Source: Weissella confusa (GTDB lineage: Bacteria > Bacillota > Bacilli > Lactobacillales > Lactobacillaceae). Taken from it: a stretch of 64,000 nt of DNA. The stretch lies in assembly GCA_014332815.1 (NCBI GenBank), contig JACSZT010000003.1, positions 1 through 64,000 on the forward strand, written 5' to 3'. The notes beneath the pieces were generated by a model. It saw nothing but the letters and a program-made list of their open reading frames with translations, had not been told where the DNA came from and did not search any database. Positions 1 through 13,662 of this stretch are shown one piece after another. Numbering within the stretch: the first letter of the stretch is position 1; each line of letters begins with the position of its first letter. A program made the position numbers and the translations under genes.

Positions 1-198
1 TTTAACTTTGGAATAGTAAGTAAAAAATAAGCGTCCGAACTTTATTGTTCATGAACTGAACCCCATGAGTTGGAGTAAATCTAACTCATGGGGTTTTCTT
101 ATGTTCTCGAAAGAAATTCAAATTGAAGCAGTATCGATGTATCTCAAAGGTGTTCCGCCCGTTGCAATACGGCAAAAATTCGGAATCAAAGCTCATTC
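1..198 (+). mobile_element. End of an IS3-family insertion sequence with truncated transposase orfA
   Basis: R 1-98 (-) for the coding part. The ATG at 101 starts MFSKEIQIEAVSMYLKG and runs to the block edge with no stop, which looks like the helix-turn-helix N-terminus of an IS3/IS150-type OrfA. Just upstream, tgaactgaaccccatgagtt and its near-complement aactcatgggg form a terminal-repeat-like palindrome, typical of such IS ends. The fragment stops exactly at the record start, as expected when a draft contig breaks in a repeated IS. The family assignment is from the N-terminus only; the catalytic DDE part is absent. Confidence 0.6.
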
Positions 199-2970
199 CG
201 ACTGCCAACCCAGCAATCGTCATGTAGCGTGTCTTGCTACTCATCTTATCGAATAACATTACAGTTATTCTCCTCCTAAACTCGAAACACCCAATGGCCC
301 TTATCATCGGGCAAAATTAGTTAACAGTAGTTAATAATTGCATAGTGTTAACAAATAAGTAAGGGCGTTAACAAATGAACACTATAGCATGGTTTTGGCC
401 AGACATAAATTCCCAAGCAACACTATCATTATGACGTAGCTTATCAACAACTTTTTGGCCAACGGCCAACTTCGCACCATTATGCTTCACCGGTTGATCC
501 GCATTAACAACCGCCACCTTCAAAGAAGACGGCCCACCAGCTTGTGTTGCATCCAGCAACTGAAACAAACCAAAAGCAACACCGGCTGGCACACTCACTT
601 GCGACTTCAGCTGTTCCGTAACTGTATCGGCCAAAATACCACCAATGTAATTTGTGTGCTTTGACACTTCATACTTGATGTTTGACGTCTTTGGTTGCGC
701 ACTGAGCGCCGTCAACGTGTTGGCCGTAAAATCCTTAGGTAACGTCACTGTCATCAATGTATCACCGTCAGCTAGTGCACGTTTAGCTTGTCCGTTTGCG
801 CCAGTTTGGATTTCTCCCAAACCACTGGCTAGCGTGTGCAAATTACGATTGACTTCACCAGACCCGGAAGCTAGTTGGCCCATGCCATCATTCAGTTGCT
901 TTGTCCCAGCAGCCGCCTTGGCGGTACCGTCTGACAATTGCTTAATCGACCCTAACAATTCTTTGTTGTAGGTCTTTTGGATTTCGGCACTCGCAACTTG
1001 GCTTGAACCGCTCGCCAATTGTTGCGTCGCTGCTGGTAACGCGCCAACGCTATCACGCAATTGGTTACCGCCATCGGCCAAGCGATCAATACCAGTTGAC
1101 GCTTGGTCAATCCCGTCGGCCAACGTACTAGCACCAGTGGCCAATCGATTTGAACCACCTTGCAATTGCGAAACCCCATCCGGCAATTTGATTGTTGTTA
1201 AACCAGCTGACAGTTGCGTTGACAGTTGCTGTGCACCAGCCGCTAGTTGTTGGTTACCTGAAGCAACTTTTGTAGCCCCAGCAGTGAGGCTTTTTGCACC
1301 ATCACCCAAAGCCACGACACCATCGCTGGCAGCCTTAGCCCCCGCAACAAGCGCCGGTGTATTTGAAGCTAATTGATTCAATCCCATAAAAGCCCCAGCA
1401 CCAGCACCAACTGTGGTCAAATCCGTTTTCAGGTTAGCCATGTTCGTCGCGAAGTCGACCTTACCGGCATCGCCAAGGCTAAGCCCTTTCGTTCCTTTCG
1501 AAATTTGACCCAATCCGTCGTTTAATTGGTTCAAACCGGCCGTCAACTTTTGCAAGTCAGCCGCATTAGTTGCTTGGCCTTGTAGTAACGACGGCAATAG
1601 CGCTGACAACTGTGGTAGCAATGGCACTAATGGTGTTAGTGCATCCCCAACTTGTTGCGCTTGTGTCTCTGCATCCGTCACGGTGCCTACTTGTTGCAAT
1701 GCTGTCATGTACTTGCCTTTGAACTCTGCATTATGGCTGTCATTCAAGAATGTTTGAAATTGCGGATCATCCACCAGATCCAGTCCGCCAGACAAAGTGA
1801 CCAATCCCGTTTGCACTTGCAACGCACCGGCAGACAATTGTTCTGCTGATGAGGCTAGTTTATCAGCCCCCGCAACAGCTCCGTCAAGCTGTGATGCAAT
1901 TTGGTTGACTTGCGTTGAAAACTTATCAATCGCTTGTAATGCACCAGAAGTTGCCAATTGACCGTTTGTTCCCATTTGTAGTGCCGGTGTATTTGCCTGC
2001 AATTGATTTAACCCATCAGACAATTGACCAACCCCAGCAACAAGGTTCGGCGTCTTATTAGCCAATTGTTCATTACCAGTTGCGACTTGACTGGCGCCAC
2101 TAGCAAGTTGGGCAACCGCGACATTAGCTTGTCCCAATCCTGTGTACAAAGACGGCATCTTCGCGGCCAATTGTTGTTCATCATTCAACGTCTTAGTTCC
2201 TGTCACAGCAGTCTTAACACCTTCATTTAACTTATCATCCCCAGTTGCCAATTGTTGGGCACCTGAACTTGCCGTATGCAACGCATCAAGTAACGTTGGC
2301 ACCTTGCCAGCCAACGTGTTCACACCGGCTGACAATTGACTAGCACCACCCGCTAATTGTTGGGCGCCATTTGAAGGACGGCGCTCATTCATCTGAATTA
2401 GCAACGCGCCAATAAACAATGCAAAGGCCAACAACGCTGGACCGAAAACTGCCTTGTAATCAGCAACCGTCATTTGGCGATCAACTTGCTTTGAGGCAAC
2501 TGGGCTTACAAAGTGATTAATTGTCTTCGAACCAAGATGGATTGGTTGTAGCTGCTTCACACCAGCTTGTAACGTGCCAAACAAAACATCCAACAGTAGC
2601 GTTACGAGCATGAATGCCGTCGCAACGATGAACGTAAACAAGAACGTTGCTAACAAGTTAGCATCAATCTTGAAAATCGCAATAACCCCGGTCATCAAGA
2701 CAGCTTGCAATACTGGCAAAATAAACAACGTACGCAAACCAGCAATCGCGGATACCTCAGCAGTCATACGACCCAATGCGATTGTCGCCGCCCACACACT
2801 CATATATGGCGTGTGATTAATTAAAGCATCGTAACCTTGAGCTGCATACGTCGTTGGTAGAAACCTAGCGATCGTCGCTAACGTTGCATTCAAGAATTCA
2901 CTCGGCACAATTTGACCTGACAAAACAATTTGCGCCATAGCCACAATAACTGAAATTAGCAAACCAACCT

Positions 2971-5742
<2,772 letters not shown>

Positions 5743-7128
5743 AAGCATCATCACAACGAAGATGATTGACCAATCAATCACACCACCTTCGCTCGAGAAA
5801 AAGCGTTTGATCATGTTTTAACCTCTTTATTGATTAGTGATGCAAGTTAAATTCTGCAATCAACAATTCCATTGCGTCATCAAATGACTTAGCCGTAACC
5901 GTACGATTATCAGCGAAGCGGACCGTCAAAGGTGACGTTGAACCATCAAGAAGACACCTAACCCAAAAATATAAGGGGCTACTCGCCAAAGTTGCTCTGA
6001 ATCGAATCTCATAATCACCATGACTGCAATGATTCCTACGATATAGTAAGCACCTTGCATAATCACCATGCGCCAAACGTTAACACCAACAGTATCATGT
6101 ACTCCCGCAACATATAATGATGCTAAACCAATCAACGGCTTCAACAACAAGAACTTATCAGAATTCCAAGTGTGCTCTGGGTTTTCCAAATTATGCTGTG
6201 AAATCACACGAGCCAACATAATAATGAATGCTGGCTTCATAACTTCGGAAGGTTGGAACGTCAATGGTCCAATAGCAAACCATGACTTTCCTCCAGTGTT
6301 AGCGTAGTAGGCACGTGAGTAAAAAATCAAAACGGAGCGTCCCCATGTTTGGGTAACAAACAGGATAGTTGTTGTTCCCAAAACTGCGGCAGCTCCAACA
6401 ATCGGCCCTAAAATTGACCAACTCAAACCAGATACCAGCGTCATTCCGAAAACAATTGCCACGAACACCAGTGTTGTTCCAAAGTCGTGTTGTGCTAGAA
6501 CAAGTACGACAATTGGTGCCGTCCAAGCGATAACGAAAATCATATCCGATTCACGAACTGGCACCGCAACGTGCGAAACGTTGAAGCCAGTTCCGGTGAT
6601 ACCACCTGATCCAATAGCCTTCATTGCTTGCCATAACTGATAACCACTATTTGACGTATCCCCTGAAGGATTCATCCAAGCGTCCACACGGGCAAATTGA
6701 TAAGCTTCAAATCCAACCTTTTCCAGAATGTTCAATGGCACCAATCCGATATTCATACCAATGTTTTCAAAAATGTGGAACAACAACATCATTACCACAC
6801 CAGATGCAATGTATGCATAGAATTGATTTGACGTATCATTAACAACTTGGAAGATTTGGTAAATCAACAAGAAGTAAAGAACCAGTAGCAAGACACTTCC
6901 GACGAACCCGAAATTTTCACCAATAACTGATTTTGTTTTTGGTTGTCATTCAAAATAAAAAGACCTCGAACCAAATCGAGGTCTTCATGTTCATTATGAG
7001 AACCCTTGGCGTTCAGATAATGAGAATGCTTTATTGTGATAGCGCATCGACATAATCAAACCGATACCCAACATATTTCCAACCAAGGCGGAACCACCCT
7101 GTGAAATAAATGGCAACGGAATACCAGC
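5743..7128 (-). CDS. rodA: RodA/FtsW-type SEDS peptidoglycan glycosyltransferase (398 aa)
   Basis: R 5869-7065 (+). SEDS-family polymerase that links lipid II into glycan strands during elongation. Restored features: start MIKRFFSSEGGVIDW, about ten membrane helices, GPLTFQPSEVMKPAF, AQHDFGTTLVF, the pocket NIGMNIGLVPLTGIPLPFIS followed by QGGSAL, and a C-terminus HNKAFSLSERQGFS. The raw frame carries only the middle; both ends come from re-inverting the first and last blocks. It is third in the mreB-DUF2969-rodA operon, which argues for RodA rather than FtsW. A strong terminator follows. Confidence 0.88.
6957..6985. terminator. Terminator after rodA
   Basis: Hairpin aaagacctcga / tcgaggtctt with flanking A/T run; ends the mreB-DUF2969-rodA operon. 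Confidence 0.8.
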
Positions 7129-8118
7129 TCAGCTGCAACTTTTTCACCTGAATGTGGTGAAAAAAGCACTTGGCGAATTTCGGCGTTTCCTTGCCAGCCT
7201 TGCATCATCGCTTTAGCCATATTACCAGCGCCGATAAATCCAATTGTTAACATCTCACACCTCGTTCATCTCGTTTGTAATGACCTAATCATATCATACC
7301 TAGATGATATAAGAAGCGACCCACCATTAGGCCCCAACGCAGCGTGCAATTGTGCCAATGACACACCACCAAGAACTGACGCCACAATAACACCCGGCTT
7401 CATCATCAATCCGAGTTGTAGTTCCTTGGCAACGTCAGTCAATTGTGCAGGTGGCATTGCCAAAACAACCATGTCCGACTCAGCCCAAACATCCAAAGCA
7501 GACTGCTTAGCCTCTAATCCTAATAACGCTGGACCAGAACCAGCCAAGGCACTGACAGCACCAAATTGCTCTTCAGGTAATTCGTCTGTACGACCAAAGT
7601 CCAAGAACAAAGCTGCGATAGCCCCCTTGATATCAGCGTCCATCGTGTCATCAAAAGCCAAAGCTGTATAACCATACTTAAGCGCCACGTTCACATTTGG
7701 CAACGTGCGTGCAATCAGAACCTCCAGAACTTGCCATCCAGCAGCCGTTGAACCACCCGGCGTCATAACTTCGTGCGCCAATGTCATTGGGTCCTTCTTG
7801 AATTCTTCCATGTGACGAGCCGTACCAATAACCGTTTGCTGTGCCAATCGTTCTGCCGTTTCTGGATTGATACCAGCTTGCACACCAGCTTGAATCATCG
7901 CTTCAGCAAACGCCGCAACACAAACAAAACACGTGGCAAAATTATTTGACCCTAGCGATATTGATTATTGGTATTTTAGGCACCCGCTATTTGAAGACAA
8001 AGTTTAAGTAAAAAGGACGACCAATCGGTCGTCCTTTTGCTTTAGTTATTCGAATTCAGCATTCTTCTTCATTGTGGCGTTAATTGTATCAGCCACTAAT
8101 TGGTTAAGATGTCCATCA
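7129..8118 (-). CDS. proC: Pyrroline-5-carboxylate reductase ProC (263 aa)
   Basis: R 7202-7993 (+). NAD(P)H-dependent last step of proline synthesis. Restored: Rossmann start MLTIGFIGAGNMAKAMMQGW, then VVLAMPPAQL, VIVASVLGGVSLAQL, LPNVNVALKYGYTAL, the C-terminal ALAGSGPA and the TPGGSTAAGWQVLE signature, ending MKKNAEFE. ALKYG stands where the family usually has a more basic MPNTP-type stretch. Fragments of N-terminus and C-terminus lie in reversed order in the raw window. A terminator shared with the convergent small membrane gene follows. Confidence 0.88.
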
Positions 8119-8316
8119 CTTCCGACCATACGGTATAATTACTGCAGAGGAAATTAGGATGACTGACAAACAACTTGCCCACCCAAAGTGGTTGCTCTTT
8201 TTCGAAACGTTAACAGCCATCGGCGTTATCGTAGCCTTATTACGTTTCTTTGCATCACTTATCAATGGTATTTATCATCACTTTACCGGTCACACGTTTG
8301 CATTCGTTGAGGCAGT
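7921..8316 (+). CDS. Small two-helix membrane protein (82 aa), unknown
   Basis: R 8028-8276 (-). Restored protein runs MTDKQLAHPKWLLFFETL to GTRYLKTKFK, with two predicted membrane helices (about residues 15-35 and 56-74) joined by a short HYHHFTGH-type loop, and a lysine-rich C-terminus. A TATAAT box at 8134 and a gaggaaattagg RBS precede the ATG at 8159, so the start is well supported. It converges with proC over a shared terminator. I recognise no family. Confidence 0.65.
8010..8038. terminator. Terminator between proC and the 82-aa membrane gene
   Basis: Perfect hairpin aaaaggacgacc / ggtcgtcctttt with flanking A and T runs; works in both directions. Confidence 0.8.
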
Positions 8317-8341
8317 GCTTTCGCAATCGCCTTTCGCGTAT

Positions 8342-8412
8342 AGCCCATCAGGGAGTCGAACCCTGGATGCCGGTGTGAAAAACCGGAGTCTTAACCGCTT
8401 GACCAATGGGCC
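8342..8412 (-). tRNA. tRNA-Glu (anticodon TTC)
   Basis: R 8419-8489 (+). Complete cloverleaf inside one block, so it is intact in the raw window: acceptor GGCCCAT with ATGGGCT (first pair a G-U wobble), D-arm GGTCAAGCGG, anticodon loop with TTC, T-arm GGGTTCGACTCCC. CCA is not encoded. A TTGCAC / TAATAT promoter-like pair lies upstream in the restored sequence. Confidence 0.9.
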
Positions 8413-8514
8413 ATGATGTTTTAACAACCTGTCTCAACAACAAAATTAATATTACCAGAATAACCTGACCAGTGCAACCCCTAATTTTAAAACTCGCAAA
8501 CTTTCTTCCATAGA

Positions 8515-9504
8515 CACCGTTTTCATCGAGTTGATCCAAAATCTTAGCAAATCGTTCTGCATCAAAGGTCTTATCTTCGTGCAAAAATGTTTGGTCCAAA
8601 TCCGTTACAAACAAGCGTGTCATGATAACCGCCTCCACTTTCCTTATGTCAGTAATAAGTGTATCAAATCGTCTGCCTTTGTAGCTGCCTAAAAGGAACA
8701 AAAAAGGCGATACCTTTGGTGAAACATCAACTAAGATACGTTCCAACTCAGCCAACGTTGATGCATCAAGTGTACGTAAGTCTGTTTCCGCAGTACCACG
8801 AACGTGCCAGGCAGCACCGTTATTTGTTACCAAGTGGACGCGGTCAGCTAATACGCCAAACTTGCTACGTACCCACTTTGCTTCGCGACCAGTTGCAATA
8901 GCAAATTGAGTACGGCGAATAGCTTCATTTGAACTTGGCACGTCAAAGATAGCTGTCACACTGGCCAACGGTTGCGGAATATCCGTTAAGTGATCAACCA
9001 AGTGAATTGTACCGTACACATGCGTCATATAGTCTTGCAAGTCTGGTCGCAATTCGCCGTATCCTGACAAACGGTACATGTTGTCTTCAGAGAAAGCAAT
9101 AATGCCATTCACATAAACTTGTCCAGCCAATTCCATCATTTCCAAATCATTCATGCCATCACCGAAGACGGTCAATTGCTCTGGTGCCAATGATAGCTTG
9201 TTGATGAGTGCCGACAAACTCGTTGCCTTATTCACACCTTCAGCCAAAATATCAACCGCACCATATCCTGACGTCGTTGGGTGCAACGGCATCCCTGATG
9301 CGTTATGCCTAAAAAGTCGTACGTTTCATATTGCATATCATCATCTCTTTCAAATGAAAAAAGCTACTCGTAATCATCGTTTACGAGTAGCTTACCAAAT
9401 TATTTAAATGATTTCTTCTAGCTTAGCCAATACACCATCATGTTCGTTGTCCAAGTCAGCCATGCCGAACCCGCGATTAAACAAACGCTCATCCGCATTT
9501 GGCG
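8515..9504 (-). CDS. Cof-type HAD-IIB phosphatase (267 aa), first copy
   Basis: R 8604-9407 (+). Cytoplasmic HAD hydrolase that probably dephosphorylates sugar phosphates or cofactors. Motif I DLDQTFLHED (the usual DxDGT has Q for G), motif II region FAIATGR, cap domain with VTNNGA, then VDILAEGVNKATSL and motif IV FGDGMNDLEMM, ending MPNADERLF to AKLEEII. ATG at 8623 after aaagtggaggcgg. Two related HAD genes (9.9-10.9 kb and 49.3-50.5 kb) show that the family is expanded here. Confidence 0.82.
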
Positions 9505-10098
9505 TGTTCCTCGCCCCTGCCAGTCAGGTGTGAAATCAACCCTGCGACCAGCTAAATAGTCAGACACAGCCGACCCATAATGGCGTTCCTGACTTGGCTT
9601 GACCGTCATTTCACCAAACCAAGCTTGATAGTCAGCTACCGGATCTTCAGCCAAGGACACAAACGTCATCCCCTTCTTTGAATAAAAGATTGTCAAGTGA
9701 CGTCGGTACTGTCCCAGTGTCCCATCACTGCGAACAATACGATGGCACCCCGCAAATACTAGCAATGGATTTTTACCCACCGCCGATGCGACAGCACGTA
9801 CAGCCGTTGGTCGGCCAATCTGATTCGCTAATGTCGCATACGTCATCGTCTCGCCAAAATTCGTCTCAACTAAAGCGCGCCAAACTTCACGCTGTAATTG
9901 CCTCAGCCGTATAAGCGTTAATAACCTGCGCAAATAAATCACGATTGTATTGCTTTTTGTCGTTTAAAAACGTGCCATCTAAGTCTGTCGCCACAAATTT
10001 TGCCATTATGCCACCTCACTTCATGTCATCTAGCTTAATCCTATTTATTGAATATTACGTTCGAAATCTATCAACTTTTGTTTCCAATTTTGACCAGG
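9307..10098 (-). CDS. ogt: Methylated-DNA--protein-cysteine methyltransferase (159 aa)
   Basis: R 9475-9954 (+). Suicidal repair of O6-alkylguanine by transfer to an active-site cysteine. The N-terminal domain starts MQYETYDFLGI; the C-terminal DNA-binding domain has FGETMTYATLANQIGRP, the AVASAVGKNPL arginine-finger-like region and the active site AGCHRIV, ending GQYRPGQNWKQKLIDFERNIQ. The cysteine and histidine are kept, but the usual proline before the cysteine is glycine and an isoleucine precedes the valine. It lies between two HAD phosphatase genes, 68 and 39 bases away. Confidence 0.85.
9357..9393. terminator. Terminator after the first HAD gene
   Basis: Hairpin aagctactcgtaa / ttacgagtagctt with a six-A run on the left (T run in the restored sense). 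Confidence 0.8.
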
Positions 10099-10890
10099 TT
10101 CCAGGCATCAGGTCGATTTGGTCTTGCAAATCTGCTAATTGTTCAGGCGTCATCGTCAAGCGGTCTGATAACTGTTGGTCAGCAGAAAGCAACGTTGCGC
10201 CATTATCAGCCACAATGTTGACCTTATCCAAAAAACCACCGAATAACATCTGAACGTGTCGCAAATCACGACCGCTTGCCACAATGAATTGACCAACAAA
10301 CGTTTCACTTTCAGCTAACGTCCAAAATACCGTCACTTTAACAACCGGTACGTGCACTTCGCGTAGTGACACGACTTCACGCGGTTGCCCGTATAATTCA
10401 GCCATCATCGCCACAAACGCCGGTGGTACTTGGCCGTAGTCACGCACAACCAGTAATTCATCTGGGCTAAAAATCATCACCCCACCATGTGGTTGTTGAC
10501 CGGCTACTGACAACATTTCCTGGTCATTCATACCATCCCCGAACGCCATTAAGTCAGCCGGTTGACCGCCCAAATGTGCCAACATCCGTTCCAAGCTCAC
10601 TGCCTTATTGACACCAGTTGCCATCACATCCACCACCCCATTACCAGGTGTCGTAGCGTGAACGTCAATACCACTCTGCTTAACTTGATTACTCTTCTTC
10701 GGCTTGATGGGATCAGTAGACGCCGCCCACCGCGACCAACTAAATGAAATCCGTAAACAACAAAAGGGATGAGCAACTGCTCATCCCTTTTTTGCGATTG
10801 TCTGCAACACACCATCATGATTGTTATCCGCAACTGCCACAGCATACCCATATGCAAATAGGCGCTTATCAGCGTTGGGCATAATCACCA
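9901..10890 (-). CDS. Cof-type HAD-IIB phosphatase (269 aa), second copy
   Basis: R 9993-10802 (+). Canonical motif I MAKFVATDLDGTFLND, then FIVASGRDLRHVQ, ADNGATLL, TPGNGVVDVMATGVNKAVSL and AFGDGMNDQEMLS, ending ADNNHDGVLQTIAKKG. It has the same architecture as the gene at 8.5-9.5 kb, so the pair may be an old duplication around the methyltransferase. Its TGA stop lies inside the terminator hairpin it shares with the convergent TetR gene. Confidence 0.82.
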
Positions 10891-11484
10891 CCGAGTCACG
10901 CCGCGATGAATTTTTCGAAGCAATCATCGAGCAAGGCCGTGACGAAGGTTTCTTTACCACCAACGTTAGCACAACCGCTATTCGCGTGTACATTGATATG
11001 TTTGTGACTTACCCAAATGTTCAAGCTAGTTTGGCTTCAAACAGTGATTTAACCCGGCGTGAGTTGGATGCCCAATTGGAAGAACTTCGCACCATCGCGG
11101 CCGAGCAACTCAATACGTTGTTCGATCAGATTATGGCGATTACCAACCAAACCGATTTACGCTTTATCGAAAAGATTAAAGCCTTCGCCCAACTGTCCCA
11201 ACAAAAGCAGCAAGAAATTGCGAATACATTTGGGGATGAAATGATGCAACTGCTTGAAAAAGACGATTCAGCCGTTCGCGCAGTTCAACTACTAGCGGAA
11301 AGGTGGCACACCATGAATCGTGAAGAAAAAAAGGCGCTCACACGGCGACAAATCATTGACGTTGCGACGCGTTTATTCCGACAACACGGCATCCATAATA
11401 CCGATTTAAAAACAATCGCTACCGAGGCTGGCGTGTCCGTGGTCACCTTTTACAAGTACTTCGATAGCAAGGATGCCTTGATTA
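10693..11484 (+). CDS. TetR-family regulator (215 aa)
   Basis: R 10811-11458 (-). N-terminal helix-turn-helix: RRQIIDVATRLFRQHG, then TIATEAGVSVVTFYKYF. The all-helical ligand domain continues through QQKQQEIANTFGDEMM to LNEIRKQQKG. ATG at 11313 with RBS aaaggtgg. After restoration it is divergent from the MacB-type ABC exporter, with a 14-bp-arm palindrome between them, so it probably represses that exporter and itself. In the raw window the HTH appears at the C-terminal end because of the inversion. Confidence 0.82.
10762..10793. terminator. Bidirectional terminator containing both stop codons
   Basis: Perfect 10-bp stem gggatgagca / tgctcatccc with A and T runs. The TGA of the TetR gene (10770-10772) and, on the other strand, the TGA of the HAD gene (10781-10783) both lie within the stem. 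Confidence 0.85.
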
Positions 11485-13662
11485 AACAGGAAACTCTTCC
11501 TTACCCAGGTAGTATGACTTGCGAATATCTTTTAACTCTAAAAATGCCATTGTCTCTCCTCCGGCTCTCTACGCTTTTTGTCATGATAATTGTAATTAAG
11601 TTTACCGCCGTATTGAAATGGCGTCAAGAAAAGTTTAATCAAAATGCTTTTGATTAAACTTTTTATGTTATAGTAATTTTATACCAATCGTGCCACGACG
11701 GTAAGCATCTAATTGCTTTTCCTTCTTGTGGTCCAAGACTTGGCCATCAATCGTGACCTTGCCTTCAAACTCGCGGTCCAAACCACCGATGATGTTCATC
11801 AGCGTTGACTTACCACCACCAGATTCTCCAAGGATTGAAACAAACTCACCCAATTCAAAATCCAAGTCAATTCCCTTCATGATTGCGACACGTTGCTTTT
11901 GTCCACCAGACAATTGGTTTGGGTGCTTCTTAATTTGATCCTTAAGACCAACCTTCTCCAACAATTCGGTTGCGCGCGCAGTCTTATCCTTTTGACTCAA
12001 CGTCGTCATTTCCAATGAAACCAAGACGTTCTCTAGGACAGTCAAGTGACTAATCAAGTTGTAAGCTTGGTAGATGTGGATTTGACCATCAGCCAAGTGA
12101 ACGATACGCGTTCCGTGGTCAGCCACTTCTTGTGAGTGAGTAACCGCGATAACTAGCTTACCTTCTTGAGCAATTTCGTCCAAGATTTCCAAGACTTCAG
12201 CCGTATTCTTTGAATCCAAAGCACCAGTTGGCTCATCGGCAATGATAATCTTGGGGTCAGAAGCCAACGCACGCGGATTTCCCAAACCGGTGAACAACAT
12301 CACAGCAAACAACCCGATCGCTGTTCCAATCATAATCAATGAGTTACGCCAGAAGTTATACGTTAAGTGCTTGAACGCATTACGGAATGACGCAGCTGCT
12401 GGTAATGGACGATCTGCCAAACGCGTATCATCAGCTGGCAACTCGTATGCTGGCTTCAAACGTGTGTCGGCGTGTTGCAACGTCTTCACGTACTTGTTAG
12501 CCTTAATTTTCTTGATTTGATCATCTGAAATGGTCGTCTTGTCCATATCGACACCGGCTGTCGCACCAGACGTTTGGCCAACGCCACCGTTTTCACCTTG
12601 GTGACGGGCGACCGTAACAGCCGTTGGGTTTGCCAATGAGTTAACTTGGTCGTTAATGTAGGCCTTAACCCAACCAACAACTGACTTCCAGTCCTTAGTA
12701 TCGAACTTCTTGGCAACCGTCTTCTTATCAACCAAGATTTCGTTCTTGCCAGGTACATGACCCGCCTTAATCAACTTCTTTTGATAAGTTGCTGACCAAG
12801 TTTGCACTGTCCCAAGTGAGTAATCCTTACCTTCAAGATTTGCTTGGACATTGCCGGCTTGGTAACCCTAAACACGAACCGTTACGAACAACGCACGGGT
12901 ATCGGCACCAGCTTCCTTGTAGGCATCTTCAATCGTGCTTGCTGTCGTTACGTTTGCCGTTCCAGCTTGACCAGCGTCGATAACACCTGCAATCTTGAAC
13001 GTCTTGTTAATTTCAACTGGCGTCATACCGTCTGACTTAACTGCCATCCACTTAACCGTCATCGTCTACGTCACGATAATCATCAAAGCAGATACGACCA
13101 ATGAGATACCAGCAATGGCAGCCAAGACATTCGTTGCCAATGAGACAATTGTGTTAATAGTGTCCAAGATTGACCCAACCGTTACCGCTTGGAACAAACG
13201 CTTGCCATCATCACCCTTCATCTTGTTGATGTCCTTTTGGAAGGCCTTAACATCGTCAGTGTTCTAGTCAAACTTCGCAATGCTGTACAAAGCTGAATTC
13301 AACAATGAGCCAATTCCGAAGGCCAAAATTAGGGCCAAAACGAAACTTGCCAAACCGATTAGCAAAGATTCTGACGTAAACAAGTTACGCACATCCTTCT
13401 TGCTTTCACCCAAGGCGCGGAGAATTCCGATTTCCTTCGTACGCTCTGAAACTGACATGAACAAAAGAAAACTATCGAAAACAAAAAAGCATCCCCACAA
13501 ATTGTGAGAACGCTTCTGAAAATCTATCTATTAGTCTGCAGACAATGCATCGATTGGGTTCAACTTTGCTGCGCGACGAGCTGGCAACAAAGCGGCCAAG
13601 AATGAGATGACCAATGCCAAAATCAACGTCATGACCACATTTCCAACTGAAATTTGAATCAT
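11485..13662 (-). CDS. MacB-type ABC transporter, fused ATPase and permease (659 aa)
   Basis: R 11617-13596 (+). The N-terminal ATPase domain has Walker A GESGGGKST (third glycine where A or S is common), Q-loop YIYQAYNL, signature LSGGQKQR and Walker B KIIIADEPTGALD, followed by a membrane helix in RNSLIMIGTAIGLFAVMLF, a large outer domain, and three C-terminal helices of the FtsX type with SERTKEIGILRALGESKKDV and LLPARRAAKLNPIDAL. Such proteins export peptides, lipids or drugs across the membrane. RBS ggaggagag precedes the ATG at 11550. Divergent from the TetR gene, its likely regulator. Confidence 0.85.
11631..11661. promoter_or_regulatory. Palindromic operator candidate between tetR and the ABC exporter
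   Basis: R 11506-11536. Perfect inverted repeat with 14-base arms aagtttaatcaaaa / ttttgattaaactt and a 3-base spacer. It lies just upstream of a TTGACG / TAAACT promoter for the exporter and between two divergent genes. Its symmetry and place suit a TetR-type dimer site; it could also act as a terminator hairpin. Confidence 0.55.
13485..13515. terminator. Terminator after the ABC exporter
   Basis: G-U-rich hairpin aagc...cacaa / ttgtg...gctt beside a six-A run (T run in the restored sense). Confidence 0.6.
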
